A stretch of 12,093 nucleotides of DNA from Acidimicrobiales bacterium (GTDB lineage Bacteria; Actinomycetota; Acidimicrobiia; Acidimicrobiales; CADCSY01): the NCBI GenBank assembly GCA_030447125.1, contig JAUJLZ010000036.1, positions 1 to 12,093 on the forward strand, written 5' to 3'. Position 1 is the stretch's first letter, and each line of letters starts with the position of its first letter. A program made the position numbers and the translations under genes. Of this stretch, positions 6,378-12,093 are shown piece after piece. The notes under the pieces were generated by a model. The model saw only the letters and a program-made list of their open reading frames with translations, was not told the origin of the DNA and made no database searches.

Positions 6378-7540
6378 GCGAGGCCACCTCTTTAGCCGAC
6401 CCCACATCGCGCCCCGTTGGCCCGAGCCATCCCCTGCGGGTGCTGTGGTTGATCAAGGGTTTGGGACCTGGAGGGGCCGAGCACCTGCTGCTCTCCACCG
6501 CCGGGGTAGCGGACGCCCAGCGCTTCCGCTTCGAGATCGCCTACCTGCTGCCCTGGAAGACGGCGTTGGTGGAGCGGCTGGCCCAGGCAGGGGTGCCGAG
6601 CCGCTGCCTCGACGCTCCCAACGAGTGCAACCCGGCCTGGGCCCTGCGGTTGCGCCGCCTGCTCCTCGAAGAGCGCTTCGACGTGGTGCACGTCCACTCG
6701 CCCTACGTCGCCGGTGTAGCCGAGCTGGTCATGCGCTCGCTTCCCCCCGGCCGCCGGTCGCCCATGGTCACCACCGAGCACAACGTGTGGTCGTCCCACC
6801 CTCTTCCGACCCGTGTGCTCAACACCGTCACCTTCCCGCTGGCCCGGGCCCAAGTCGCGGTGTCAGGGTCGGTGCGCGACTCCATCCCCCGGCCCCTGCG
6901 TCGAAGGGTCGAGGTGGTGGTCCACGGTGTGGACGTGGAGGCCATTCAGGAGAGACGAGACGACCGCGGGCGCATCCGCGCCGAGTTGGGCGTCGGCGAC
7001 GACGAGGTGGTGGTGTGCACCATCGCCAACCTCCGCCGCCAGAAGGGCTACCCCGACCTCCTCGCCGCCGCCCGGACCGTGCTCGACGCCGGGGAGCCGG
7101 TGTTGTTCGTCATCGTGGGCCAGGGGCAGCTGGAGGGGGAGATCCGCGAGCGCCACCGCCAGCTCGGCCTCGGCGACCGGGTGCGCTTCCTCGGCTACCG
7201 CCAGGACGCCGTCAGCGTTCTCGCCGGCTCCGACGTGTTCGCCTTGGCCTCGATCCACGAGGGGTACCCCATCGCCGTCATGGAGGCCCTGTCCATGGGT
7301 GTGCCCATCGTGGCCACCAGCGTAGGAGGAGTCCCCGAAGCGGTCCGTCCGGGGCTCGATGGTTTCATCGTGCCGCCTGGTGAGCCCGGGGCCCTGGCCG
7401 AGGCCATCCTTCGCCTGGTCACCGACGCCGACATGCGCAAGCGGATGGGCGAGGCAGGCCGGGCGCGCAGCGGGCGCTACGACATCTCCCGAGCCGTCCG
7501 CCGCCTCGAGGAGATCTACGTAGACTTGGCCGCTCAGTGA
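6374..7540 (+). CDS. GT4-family glycosyltransferase
   Basis: This is a complete 388-residue retaining GT-B glycosyltransferase. The ATG at 6374 overlaps the previous TGA. The N-terminal acceptor domain starts at LRVLWLIKGLGPGGAEHLLL (21-40), with the typical GPGGAE loop. VVHVHSP (104-110) and TTEHNVWSS (133-141) are further family landmarks. The C-terminal donor domain has HGVD (184-187), NLRRQKGYPDLL (219-230), FLGYRQD (272-278) and the E-x7-E motif from Glu296 to Glu304 in HEGYPIAVMEALSMGVPIVAT. No signal peptide or membrane span is seen, so it is cytosolic or membrane-associated. The donor and acceptor cannot be told from sequence. Neighbours (sugar aminotransferase, PglK-like ABC) suggest assembly of a lipid-linked glycan or decoration of the cluster product. 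Confidence 0.9.
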   Translation: MSEATSLADPTSRPVGPSHPLRVLWLIKGLGPGGAEHLLLSTAGVADAQRFRFEIAYLLPWKTALVERLAQAGVPSRCLDAPNECNPAWALRLRRLLLEERFDVVHVHSPYVAGVAELVMRSLPPGRRSPMVTTEHNVWSSHPLPTRVLNTVTFPLARAQVAVSGSVRDSIPRPLRRRVEVVVHGVDVEAIQERRDDRGRIRAELGVGDDEVVVCTIANLRRQKGYPDLLAAARTVLDAGEPVLFVIVGQGQLEGEIRERHRQLGLGDRVRFLGYRQDAVSVLAGSDVFALASIHEGYPIAVMEALSMGVPIVATSVGGVPEAVRPGLDGFIVPPGEPGALAEAILRLVTDADMRKRMGEAGRARSGRYDISRAVRRLEEIYVDLAAQ

Positions 7541-7550
7541 GAGCAGTGAT

Positions 7551-7579
7551 TTGGCGGCGGACGAGTCGACCCGTAACGT
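7551..7579 (+). promoter_or_regulatory. Candidate housekeeping promoter before the PglK-like transporter
   Basis: TTGGCG (7551-7556) and TAACGT (7574-7579) are separated by exactly 17 nt, a good match to a primary sigma-factor promoter. Transcription would begin near 7586. That would place the ATG at 7580 outside the message and favour ATG 7640 as the start. It lies in the first real gap after a run of overlapping genes. Confidence 0.45.
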
Positions 7580-7639
7580 ATGACGGCGTCCCCGGGACCT
7601 CGTTCGGGCGAGCCTCTCTTCCATGATCGCTCCTCGAGC

Positions 7640-9433
7640 ATGACCACGTTCCTGCGACGAACCTTCTCGATCCTCGACCGCCCGGCCCGGCTCCGGTTCC
7701 TCCTGTTCGCCCTGGTGTCGGTGTTCGTCGCCGCCCTGGAGGCCGTTGGGGTGTTCCTCGTCCTGCCCCTGACCCAGCTCTTGGTGCTCGTTCCCGAGGA
7801 GCCGCTCCCCCCCACGGCGCGCTTTCTGGAGGGGTTCACGGACATCTCGTCGAACAACCAGGCGGCTGCCATTCTCGCCGGTCTGGTCCTGCTCACCTTC
7901 ACGGTCAAGGCGGTGGCAGCCGTCATCCTGTTGCGCTGGGGCATCGGGACCTCGCTCAAGCAAGAGGCCCGCATCGCCCGCCGGCTCTTCGCCAGCTACC
8001 TCCGGGCACCGAGGTCCTACCACCTCAGGCGGAACTCCTCCCAGATCCAGCGCACCCTGAACGAGTCCCTGCTCCTGCTGTTCCGACGAACGGTCCCCAC
8101 CGTCATGGCCGCCGCCGCCGACTGTGTGGCGCTGATCGCCATCGCCACCGTCATCGTGATCAGCGATCCGGGAGTTGCCCTGGTGGCCATCGGCTACTTC
8201 TTGGTCGTCGGGGTCGGCTACCAGCGCCTCATCGGCGGGCGCCAGCGGGTGGCGGCAAAACAGGTCCACCAGGAGGTGGCCGAGCGCTACCGGCAGGTGC
8301 AGGAAGCGGTGCGGGCCACCAAGGAGCTGGCCGTCCTGCATCGCGAGGACTTCTTCGTCGAGCAGTTCTACGAGACCAAGCTGGAGCTGGCCGCCGCCCA
8401 GCGCCAACTGGTGGTCTTCCAGCTCATGCCCCGGCACTTCCTCGACCTGACCTTCCTGTACGGGGCGACCATGCTGGCCGGGTATGCCTTCGCCACCCGC
8501 TCACCGGCGGAGGCCCTGGCCGTCGTGGGGCTGTTCCTGGCCGCCGGCTTCCGCCTCGTCACGCCCCTCAACCGGGTCATGAGCACCTTCACCTTGGCCC
8601 GCTCCGCCCAACCGGCCCTCGACCAGGTGATGGAGGACACTGCGCTCCTCGATGCGCTCGGTCATGCCCGAGACGACGACGTGTCAACTGAGCCCCTCGA
8701 TCCCTGCGCCATCGAGCTGGTCGACGTACGGTTCCGCTACGACGGCACCGACGAGGACGTGCTCCACGACGTGTCCCTGAGCATCGGGCCTGGTGACGAT
8801 GTGGGCGTCGTGGGTTCCTCGGGCGCGGGCAAATCGACGTTGCTCGACGTGCTCCTGGGCCTGCTCGAGCCCCAGTCGGGAGTCATCACGGTCGACGGGC
8901 GGCCCATGAGTATCTGTCGGACCGGCTGGCAGCTCTCGATCGGCTACGTCCCCCAGGACATCGTGCTGATCGACGACACCATCCGGGCCAACATCGCTTT
9001 CGGCATCGCCACCGACGACGTCGACGACGGTCAGCTCCGCGAGGCGATGGGCCTGGCCCAGATCGACGCATTCGTGGCCACCCTCCCCGCCGGCCCGGAC
9101 ACTACGGTGGGCGAATTCGGGGTTCGCTTGTCCGGCGGGCAGCGCCAGCGCCTTGGCCTGGCTCGGGCGCTGTATCACCGTCCCAGCGTGCTGGTGCTCG
9201 ACGAGGCCACCTCGGCCCTCGACTCCGAGACCGAAGCACGTATCGTCGCCACCATCGCCTCCCTGCGCGGGTCGCTGACCATCATTACCGTGGCTCACCG
9301 GTTGAGCACCCTCAAGCACTGCGATCGGATCTACTTCCTGCGCGAGGGCCAGGTGGCGGCCGTCGGCGACTTCGACCAGCTCATGGCCCAGGAGCCCGAC
9401 TTCGCCCAGCTGGTATCGCTGGCCCAGCTGTAA
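7640..9433 (+). CDS. ABC transporter, PglK-like flippase/exporter (permease plus ATPase)
   Basis: The protein has 597 residues from ATG 7640. An ATG at 7580 would add 20 residues that are not family-like and precedes the likely transcription start. The permease domain spans about residues 15-335, with hydrophobic segments near 20-50, 77-100, 155-195 and 270-305. The ATPase has Walker A GSSGAGKST (392-400), Q-loop PQD (438-440), signature LSGGQRQR (497-504), Walker B VLVLDE (517-522) and H-loop His553. The N-terminal organisation and VEAVGVFLVLPLTQ-like stretch (read here as LEAVGVFLVLPLTQLL) resemble PglK-type transporters that flip lipid-linked oligosaccharides. It directly follows the glycosyltransferase, supporting glycan export. 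A second peptide exporter is the alternative. Its end overlaps the convergent cyclase gene by 53 nt. Confidence 0.85.
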   Translation: MTTFLRRTFSILDRPARLRFLLFALVSVFVAALEAVGVFLVLPLTQLLVLVPEEPLPPTARFLEGFTDISSNNQAAAILAGLVLLTFTVKAVAAVILLRWGIGTSLKQEARIARRLFASYLRAPRSYHLRRNSSQIQRTLNESLLLLFRRTVPTVMAAAADCVALIAIATVIVISDPGVALVAIGYFLVVGVGYQRLIGGRQRVAAKQVHQEVAERYRQVQEAVRATKELAVLHREDFFVEQFYETKLELAAAQRQLVVFQLMPRHFLDLTFLYGATMLAGYAFATRSPAEALAVVGLFLAAGFRLVTPLNRVMSTFTLARSAQPALDQVMEDTALLDALGHARDDDVSTEPLDPCAIELVDVRFRYDGTDEDVLHDVSLSIGPGDDVGVVGSSGAGKSTLLDVLLGLLEPQSGVITVDGRPMSICRTGWQLSIGYVPQDIVLIDDTIRANIAFGIATDDVDDGQLREAMGLAQIDAFVATLPAGPDTTVGEFGVRLSGGQRQRLGLARALYHRPSVLVLDEATSALDSETEARIVATIASLRGSLTIITVAHRLSTLKHCDRIYFLREGQVAAVGDFDQLMAQEPDFAQLVSLAQL

Positions 9434-10619
9434 GTCCCAAGCTCTCCTCCCGCGTGCCTGAAGGCTGCTGCGCCAGCCACGCTGCCTGGAGTAGGGCACT
9501 GGTGCCGGCGTTGGGCACCGGCGCCCGCCACTCCTCGCCCAGCCGCTCCGGGTCGACCAGATCGGCGTCCACCCCGCTCCCGTCCCAGGTGCGGACGAAG
9601 TCGCGGCTGTAGCGGCTGAAGACGACGCCGTTGAACGCGACCTTGTCCTGTCGCCTGATCACTTCAGGGGGAAGGAGATCGCCGAACAAGGCCGCCATGG
9701 CTGCCCGTCGGCTGGTGAAGCCGAGGCGACCGGCCAGGGGGCGAAGCGACTCGATGAAGACGGGATCGAGGAGGGGATGGACCGCGTACACGTCGGCCTC
9801 CTCGGCCAGCAGCGCCATCGTGCGGCTCCCGTACACCCAGGCCCGGCGCACGAGCAGCCGGCGCGCTCCCCCGATCCAGCTGAAGGGCTCGTCGAGGTCG
9901 TCGACCACCAGGGCCTCGACGAATGCCGCCCTCGCCTCCGGACGCAGCCACGGCTGAGGAGTGCGGGCGGTCCTCTTGCGCCGCAAGCGGGACCGGCGGA
10001 GCGGCCGGGGGCCGATCGACTCGGCCAGGAGCCGCGCCATGGGACGCCCGGGTCGTAGCTTGCCGGCCAGGGTGTGCTTGAGCGGGGTGACCCGACGGAT
10101 GCCGAAGACCTCGTCACCACCCTCGCCGTCGACGAGGGAACCACCGGCGGCGACATCGAGCAGGGGCAGGCGCCCGTACGCCGGCGGGGGCCACACCAGC
10201 CCGTGCCGACGCAGGACGGTGCTAGCCACGGGCCCCACCAGATCGAGCTCGGTGTCGAACGGGAGCCGGACCCACTCTTCGACGCCGAGGTGGCGGACCA
10301 CCAGCTCCTGCCAACGGGACTCGTCCGTCTCCGGATGCTTGGGATAGCGCTTGGTCAGCGCCACCGGAAGGGGCAGACCCTCACGCCGGGCCAGCGCCAC
10401 GACCAAGGCCAACATCGCCGAGGAGTCCCGGCCGCCGGAGAAGGCGACCACGCATGGGGTCCGCTGGAGCGCTGGCAGGAGGCTGCGCTCCAGCGCCTGG
10501 CGGGGCGAGCGGGCCCGCTCCAACTCCTCAGCCCACACCTCGTCAGCGAACACCTCGGCAGGGCGGCTCCCTGTCTCGTGGCCCGGCACCCACCCGGCGG
10601 CGACCTCGAGCGGGGCCAT
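9381..10619 (-). CDS. Lasso peptide macrolactam synthetase (asparagine-synthetase-like cyclase C), lacking the N-terminal glutaminase domain
   Basis: This enzyme should adenylate the core Asp side chain and close the ring with the core N-terminal amine. From ATG 10619 it has 412 residues: PP-loop FSGGRDSSAML (60-70), DGEGGDEVFG (164-173) and HPLLDPVFIESL (281-292), all typical of the Asn synthetase C-terminal domain. RQDKVAFNGVVF (323-334) resembles the R-x-x-K-x-x-F stretch near the end of lasso cyclases. Most cyclases are near 600 residues with a Gln-amidotransferase-like front, which is missing here: only about 55 residues precede the PP-loop. An ATG at 10679 gives 20 more residues, but it would overlap the divergent kinase start. 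MAPLEVAAGW at 10619 looks like a natural beginning. A stand-alone role in sugar or amino-acid amidation is the alternative. Confidence 0.78.
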   Translation of the reverse strand: MAPLEVAAGWVPGHETGSRPAEVFADEVWAEELERARSPRQALERSLLPALQRTPCVVAFSGGRDSSAMLALVVALARREGLPLPVALTKRYPKHPETDESRWQELVVRHLGVEEWVRLPFDTELDLVGPVASTVLRRHGLVWPPPAYGRLPLLDVAAGGSLVDGEGGDEVFGIRRVTPLKHTLAGKLRPGRPMARLLAESIGPRPLRRSRLRRKRTARTPQPWLRPEARAAFVEALVVDDLDEPFSWIGGARRLLVRRAWVYGSRTMALLAEEADVYAVHPLLDPVFIESLRPLAGRLGFTSRRAAMAALFGDLLPPEVIRRQDKVAFNGVVFSRYSRDFVRTWDGSGVDADLVDPERLGEEWRAPVPNAGTSALLQAAWLAQQPSGTREESLGLTAGPAIPAGRSRAPGP

Positions 10620-10648
10620 CCGATAGAGGCGAGCCGACACCACCGGCG

Positions 10649-10670
10649 AGTCTAGATGAGCTGCTACCTT
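10649..10670. promoter_or_regulatory. Divergent promoter region between cyclase and kinase
   Basis: The 49-nt gap holds two candidate -10 elements: TAGACT on the - strand (10654-10649) pointing at the cyclase, and extended -10 TGcTACCTT on the + strand (10662-10670) pointing at the kinase. The -35 regions are weak. If the + strand element is real, the kinase TTG at 10669 lies inside it and the true start is slightly downstream. Confidence 0.25.
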
Positions 10671-11652
10671 GCCGCCCATCCCGCTCGAGGATCACGACAT
10701 TCCCCTGTACGAGCTGCACGGCCTGCGACTCCGCTCCGAGGTCCCCCTGGCCGGCTTCGCCCTCGGGACCGGGAGCCACGATGTGGTCGTCCGGGTGCGA
10801 GCGGTGCGAGCGGTGCCTGCGGGCGCGCCGCGGGGCGAGGTCATCGTCGACAACGTCGCCTCCGGGAAGCGCTGGTACGTGGCTTGCGACGACGGGGAGC
10901 GCTTCACGCTGCGGGTGCCCGGGATCTGCGACTTCGTCATCGCCTCCGACCTCACCTCGGTGGCGTGCCATCCGGCGCCGGGTACCGACCTCGGCCTGGT
11001 GTCGGTGCTCGTGGCCGGGCTCGTCGTCGCCTTTGTGCTCTCCCTCGCCGGCCAATGCGTGCTCCACGCCAGCGCCGTGGAGGCCGACGGCGGATTGATC
11101 GCCTTCACCGGTCACTCGGGGGCAGGGAAGTCCACCATGGCGGCACTGGCGTGCGGTGCCGGAGCGCTCTTGGTGACCGACGACCTGCTACGCCTGGATG
11201 TGGGAGAGGCGATCTACTGCGTGGGCGGGGGGCCCCAGCTCAGGCTCCGGCCCAAGGCCCGGTCGGTGGTCGGTCACTTCGCTGATCGGCCCGGCGTCTC
11301 GGAGACCGCCGACGGCCGCCTGGCGCTAGCACCAGCGACGTCTCCAAGGCGACGAACGCCACTCAGGTGCATCGTTGTGCCGCGGCCGTCCCGCGATGCC
11401 ATCGTGGTCAGCGTGCGCCGGCTGCGACCCGCCGACGCCGTCTTCCGGCTGGCGGGATTTCCCCGCATCCTCGGCTGGCGCCGCCAATCGATTTTGCGCC
11501 GCCAGTTCGAGGTGCTGACCTGCCTGGCCGCCCAGGTGCCCCTTGTCGAGGCCGACATCCCGTGGGGGCCCCCGTTCGACCCCGGAATCGTCCCCTCCCT
11601 ACTGCAGCTCCTGGCCGAGGAGGCGACGTCGGAGCGTCCACCTTGCACATGA
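10669..11652 (+). CDS. HPr-kinase-like kinase of lasso cluster (precursor Ser kinase candidate)
   Basis: The protein has 327 residues from TTG 10669, the only conventional start upstream of conserved sequence (a TGA closes the frame at 10657). YELHGLRLRSEVPLAG (14-29) is the usual N-terminal strand region of lasso-associated HPr-kinase homologues. LHASAV (132-137) precedes Walker A TGHSGAGKST (147-156), and VTDDLLRLD (169-177) supplies the acidic pair of the HprK/P-loop kinase fold. Homologues in paeninodin-type clusters phosphorylate the C-terminal Ser of the precursor. The precursor found just downstream ends in Ser, which fits. The gene is divergent from the cyclase and convergent with the precursor gene. 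The exact N-terminus is uncertain because a possible -10 element overlaps the TTG; a non-standard start at ATT 10699 behind GAGGA is conceivable. Confidence 0.85.
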   Translation: MPPIPLEDHDIPLYELHGLRLRSEVPLAGFALGTGSHDVVVRVRAVRAVPAGAPRGEVIVDNVASGKRWYVACDDGERFTLRVPGICDFVIASDLTSVACHPAPGTDLGLVSVLVAGLVVAFVLSLAGQCVLHASAVEADGGLIAFTGHSGAGKSTMAALACGAGALLVTDDLLRLDVGEAIYCVGGGPQLRLRPKARSVVGHFADRPGVSETADGRLALAPATSPRRRTPLRCIVVPRPSRDAIVVSVRRLRPADAVFRLAGFPRILGWRRQSILRRQFEVLTCLAAQVPLVEADIPWGPPFDPGIVPSLLQLLAEEATSERPPCT

Positions 11653-11659
11653 GGGGAAA

Positions 11660-11696
11660 ACGAGAAAGGACCGGGCGGACCCGGCCCTTGTCTCGT
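11660..11696. terminator. Bidirectional hairpin terminator between kinase and precursor
   Basis: ACGAGA-AAGGACCGGG (11660-11675), loop CGGA (11676-11679), CCCGGCCCTT-G-TCTCGT (11680-11696). The stem has 15 pairs with one A-C mismatch (11670/11685) and one bulged G (11690). It begins 8 nt after the kinase stop and ends 12 nt before the precursor stop on the opposite strand, so it can serve both genes. U-rich tracts are weak, as is common in high-GC actinobacteria. Confidence 0.75.
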
Positions 11697-11707
11697 TCTC
11701 GTCAAGG

Positions 11708-11839
11708 TCAGGAGAACGTGAGGTCCTCCTGTGGCGTCCCCGCAGGAAAAGCGTCGTCGGTTCTGTCGCCAACCATGGAGGCTTGGGTGAGCCCGGCGAC
11801 GGACCCGGCATCGGTCAGGCTTGGTGAACGGTACTCCAT
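11708..11839 (-). CDS. Lasso peptide precursor (A), predicted
   Basis: This is a 43-residue peptide from ATG 11839-11837, with AGGGGA about 10 nt upstream. The leader (residues 1-19) reads YRSPSLTDAGSVAGLT from Tyr3, matching the lasso leader pattern Y-x-x-P-x-L-x-x-x-G...T: Tyr3, Pro6, Leu8, Gly12, Thr18. Thr18 is the penultimate leader residue required by B2. Cleavage after Gln19 frees a 24-residue core beginning ASMVGDRTDD. Ala1 and Asp9 would form a nine-member ring. The tail reads AFPAGTPQEDLTFS and ends in Ser. Ring size, the AF after the ring Asp region, the acidic tail and the terminal Ser recall paeninodin. A reading from 11896 adds 19 Arg/Pro-rich residues that are not leader-like. 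The gene is convergent to the kinase and transcribed alone. No mass data are available; the call rests on motif and context. Confidence 0.85.
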   Translation of the reverse strand: MEYRSPSLTDAGSVAGLTQASMVGDRTDDAFPAGTPQEDLTFS

Positions 11840-11902
11840 GTCTTTCCATCCCCTTGGTTCGGGGCCCGCCGCGCGAACCCGTGGACGTTCCTGCACAGCA
11901 AA

Positions 11903-12093
11903 TCACGTTTGCGCCCTCTGACGCAAGTACCTGATCGCCTGCCAGCAGCGCTCACTTGATCTCCCGGACGAGCACGAATGCCTCGGCCGCCAGACACCCG
12001 ACCGCACCTGGGCGGCTGGGCGCTCGCGCACGGGGCGAGTGATCATGCCCGCCTGGCAGAAGCGACAGCCCCGGGTGCAACCCCGAAAGACCT
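11903..12093 (-). pseudogene. Truncated B12-binding radical SAM protein (TIGR03960-like), 5' part outside window
   Basis: Reading in from the right edge, the frame gives VFRGCTRGCRFCQAGM followed by ITRPVRERPAAQVR (down to about 12002). CTRGCRFC contains the CxxxCxxC cluster-binding cysteines, and the surrounding residues match the TIGR03960 group of YgiQ-like, B12-binding-domain radical SAM proteins. After QVR the frame continues as unrelated Ser/Arg-rich sequence to a TGA at 11905-11903, so nearly all of the SAM barrel is absent. This family is normally found in translation/ribosome-related neighbourhoods, not in lasso clusters. I therefore read it as a chromosomal gene broken at the border of the lasso locus. 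The part outside the window may be longer or also decayed. Confidence 0.65.

Noticed and set aside
6863..8437. Long 524-codon open frame on the - strand across the glycosyltransferase and PglK-like genes
   Set aside because: It is antisense to two clearly conserved genes, is rich in Asp/Gly/His/Gln repeats of the kind produced by high-GC shadows, and has no recognisable motif.
9501..9519. GGTGCC/GGCACC inverted repeat downstream of the PglK-like gene, considered as its terminator
   Set aside because: It is only 6 bp, lies within the cyclase coding sequence 68 nt past the stop, and has no T-tract; coincidence is likely in this base composition.
11775..11921. 48-codon + strand frame starting MEAWVSPATD, considered as a precursor peptide
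   Set aside because: It is antisense to the better candidate, lacks the lasso leader pattern, and its Cys/Arg-rich end fits no RiPP class implied by the enzymes.
11946..12000. Short - strand frame GCLAAEAFVLVREIK ending at a TGA next to the radical SAM break, considered as the true continuation or another gene's end
   Set aside because: It does not resemble the family after the SAM motif, and 15 residues are too few to assign to anything.
12002..12093. Radical SAM segment considered as a peptide-modifying enzyme of the cluster
   Set aside because: The CTRGCRFCQAGM context matches the TIGR03960 group, not SPASM-type RiPP maturases, and the frame is truncated.

Overview
The window is high-GC (roughly two thirds G+C by eye) and densely packed, with GTG/TTG starts and ATGA or GTGA gene junctions. 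Codon use and protein style point to an actinobacterium, plausibly an uncultured Acidimicrobiia. That placement is inference. There are no RNA genes, CRISPR arrays or insertion sequences that I can see.

The core of the window is a lasso peptide biosynthetic locus. From left to right on the + strand it has a PF14907-type nucleotidyltransferase (571-1686), a PqqD-like leader-binding protein B1 (1778-2038), a transglutaminase-like leader peptidase B2 (about 2088-2549) and an ABC exporter D (2622-4475). Four genes of cell-envelope or glycan type follow: an unrecognised multi-span membrane protein (4472-5524), a damaged DegT-family sugar aminotransferase (5521-6377), a GT4 glycosyltransferase (6374-7540) and a PglK-like ABC flippase/exporter (7640-9433). 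On the - strand lies an asparagine-synthetase-like lasso cyclase C (9381-10619). Divergent from it is an HPr-kinase-like kinase (10669-11652).

The most important find is a 43-codon gene on the - strand at 11708-11839 that I read as the lasso precursor A. Its leader carries the YxxPxLxxxG...T recognition pattern. The predicted 24-residue core starts with Ala, has Asp at position 9 for an A1-D9 macrolactam, and ends in Ser. The kinase in the same locus suggests phosphorylation of that terminal Ser, as in the paeninodin system. A 15-bp hairpin at 11660-11696 separates the convergent kinase and precursor genes.

Both edges of the locus carry gene debris. On the left are a MazF/ribbon-helix-helix toxin-antitoxin pair (toxin cut by the window edge) and a 3' remnant of a nucleotide-sugar dehydrogenase (351-515). 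On the right is a B12-binding-type radical SAM gene that loses homology right after its CxxxCxxC region (about 12002). This suggests the lasso/glycan block sits between recombination scars. Two genes (B2 and the aminotransferase) look one base out of frame at their 5' ends, both in GC-rich hairpins. These may be sequencing errors or real lesions. The aminotransferase additionally has an internal in-frame deletion.

Working model: B1 binds the leader of A, B2 cuts it after the residue following Thr18, C forms the ring, the kinase and perhaps the nucleotidyltransferase decorate the product, and D exports it. Whether the glycan genes act on the peptide or on a separate surface polymer cannot be decided from sequence alone.
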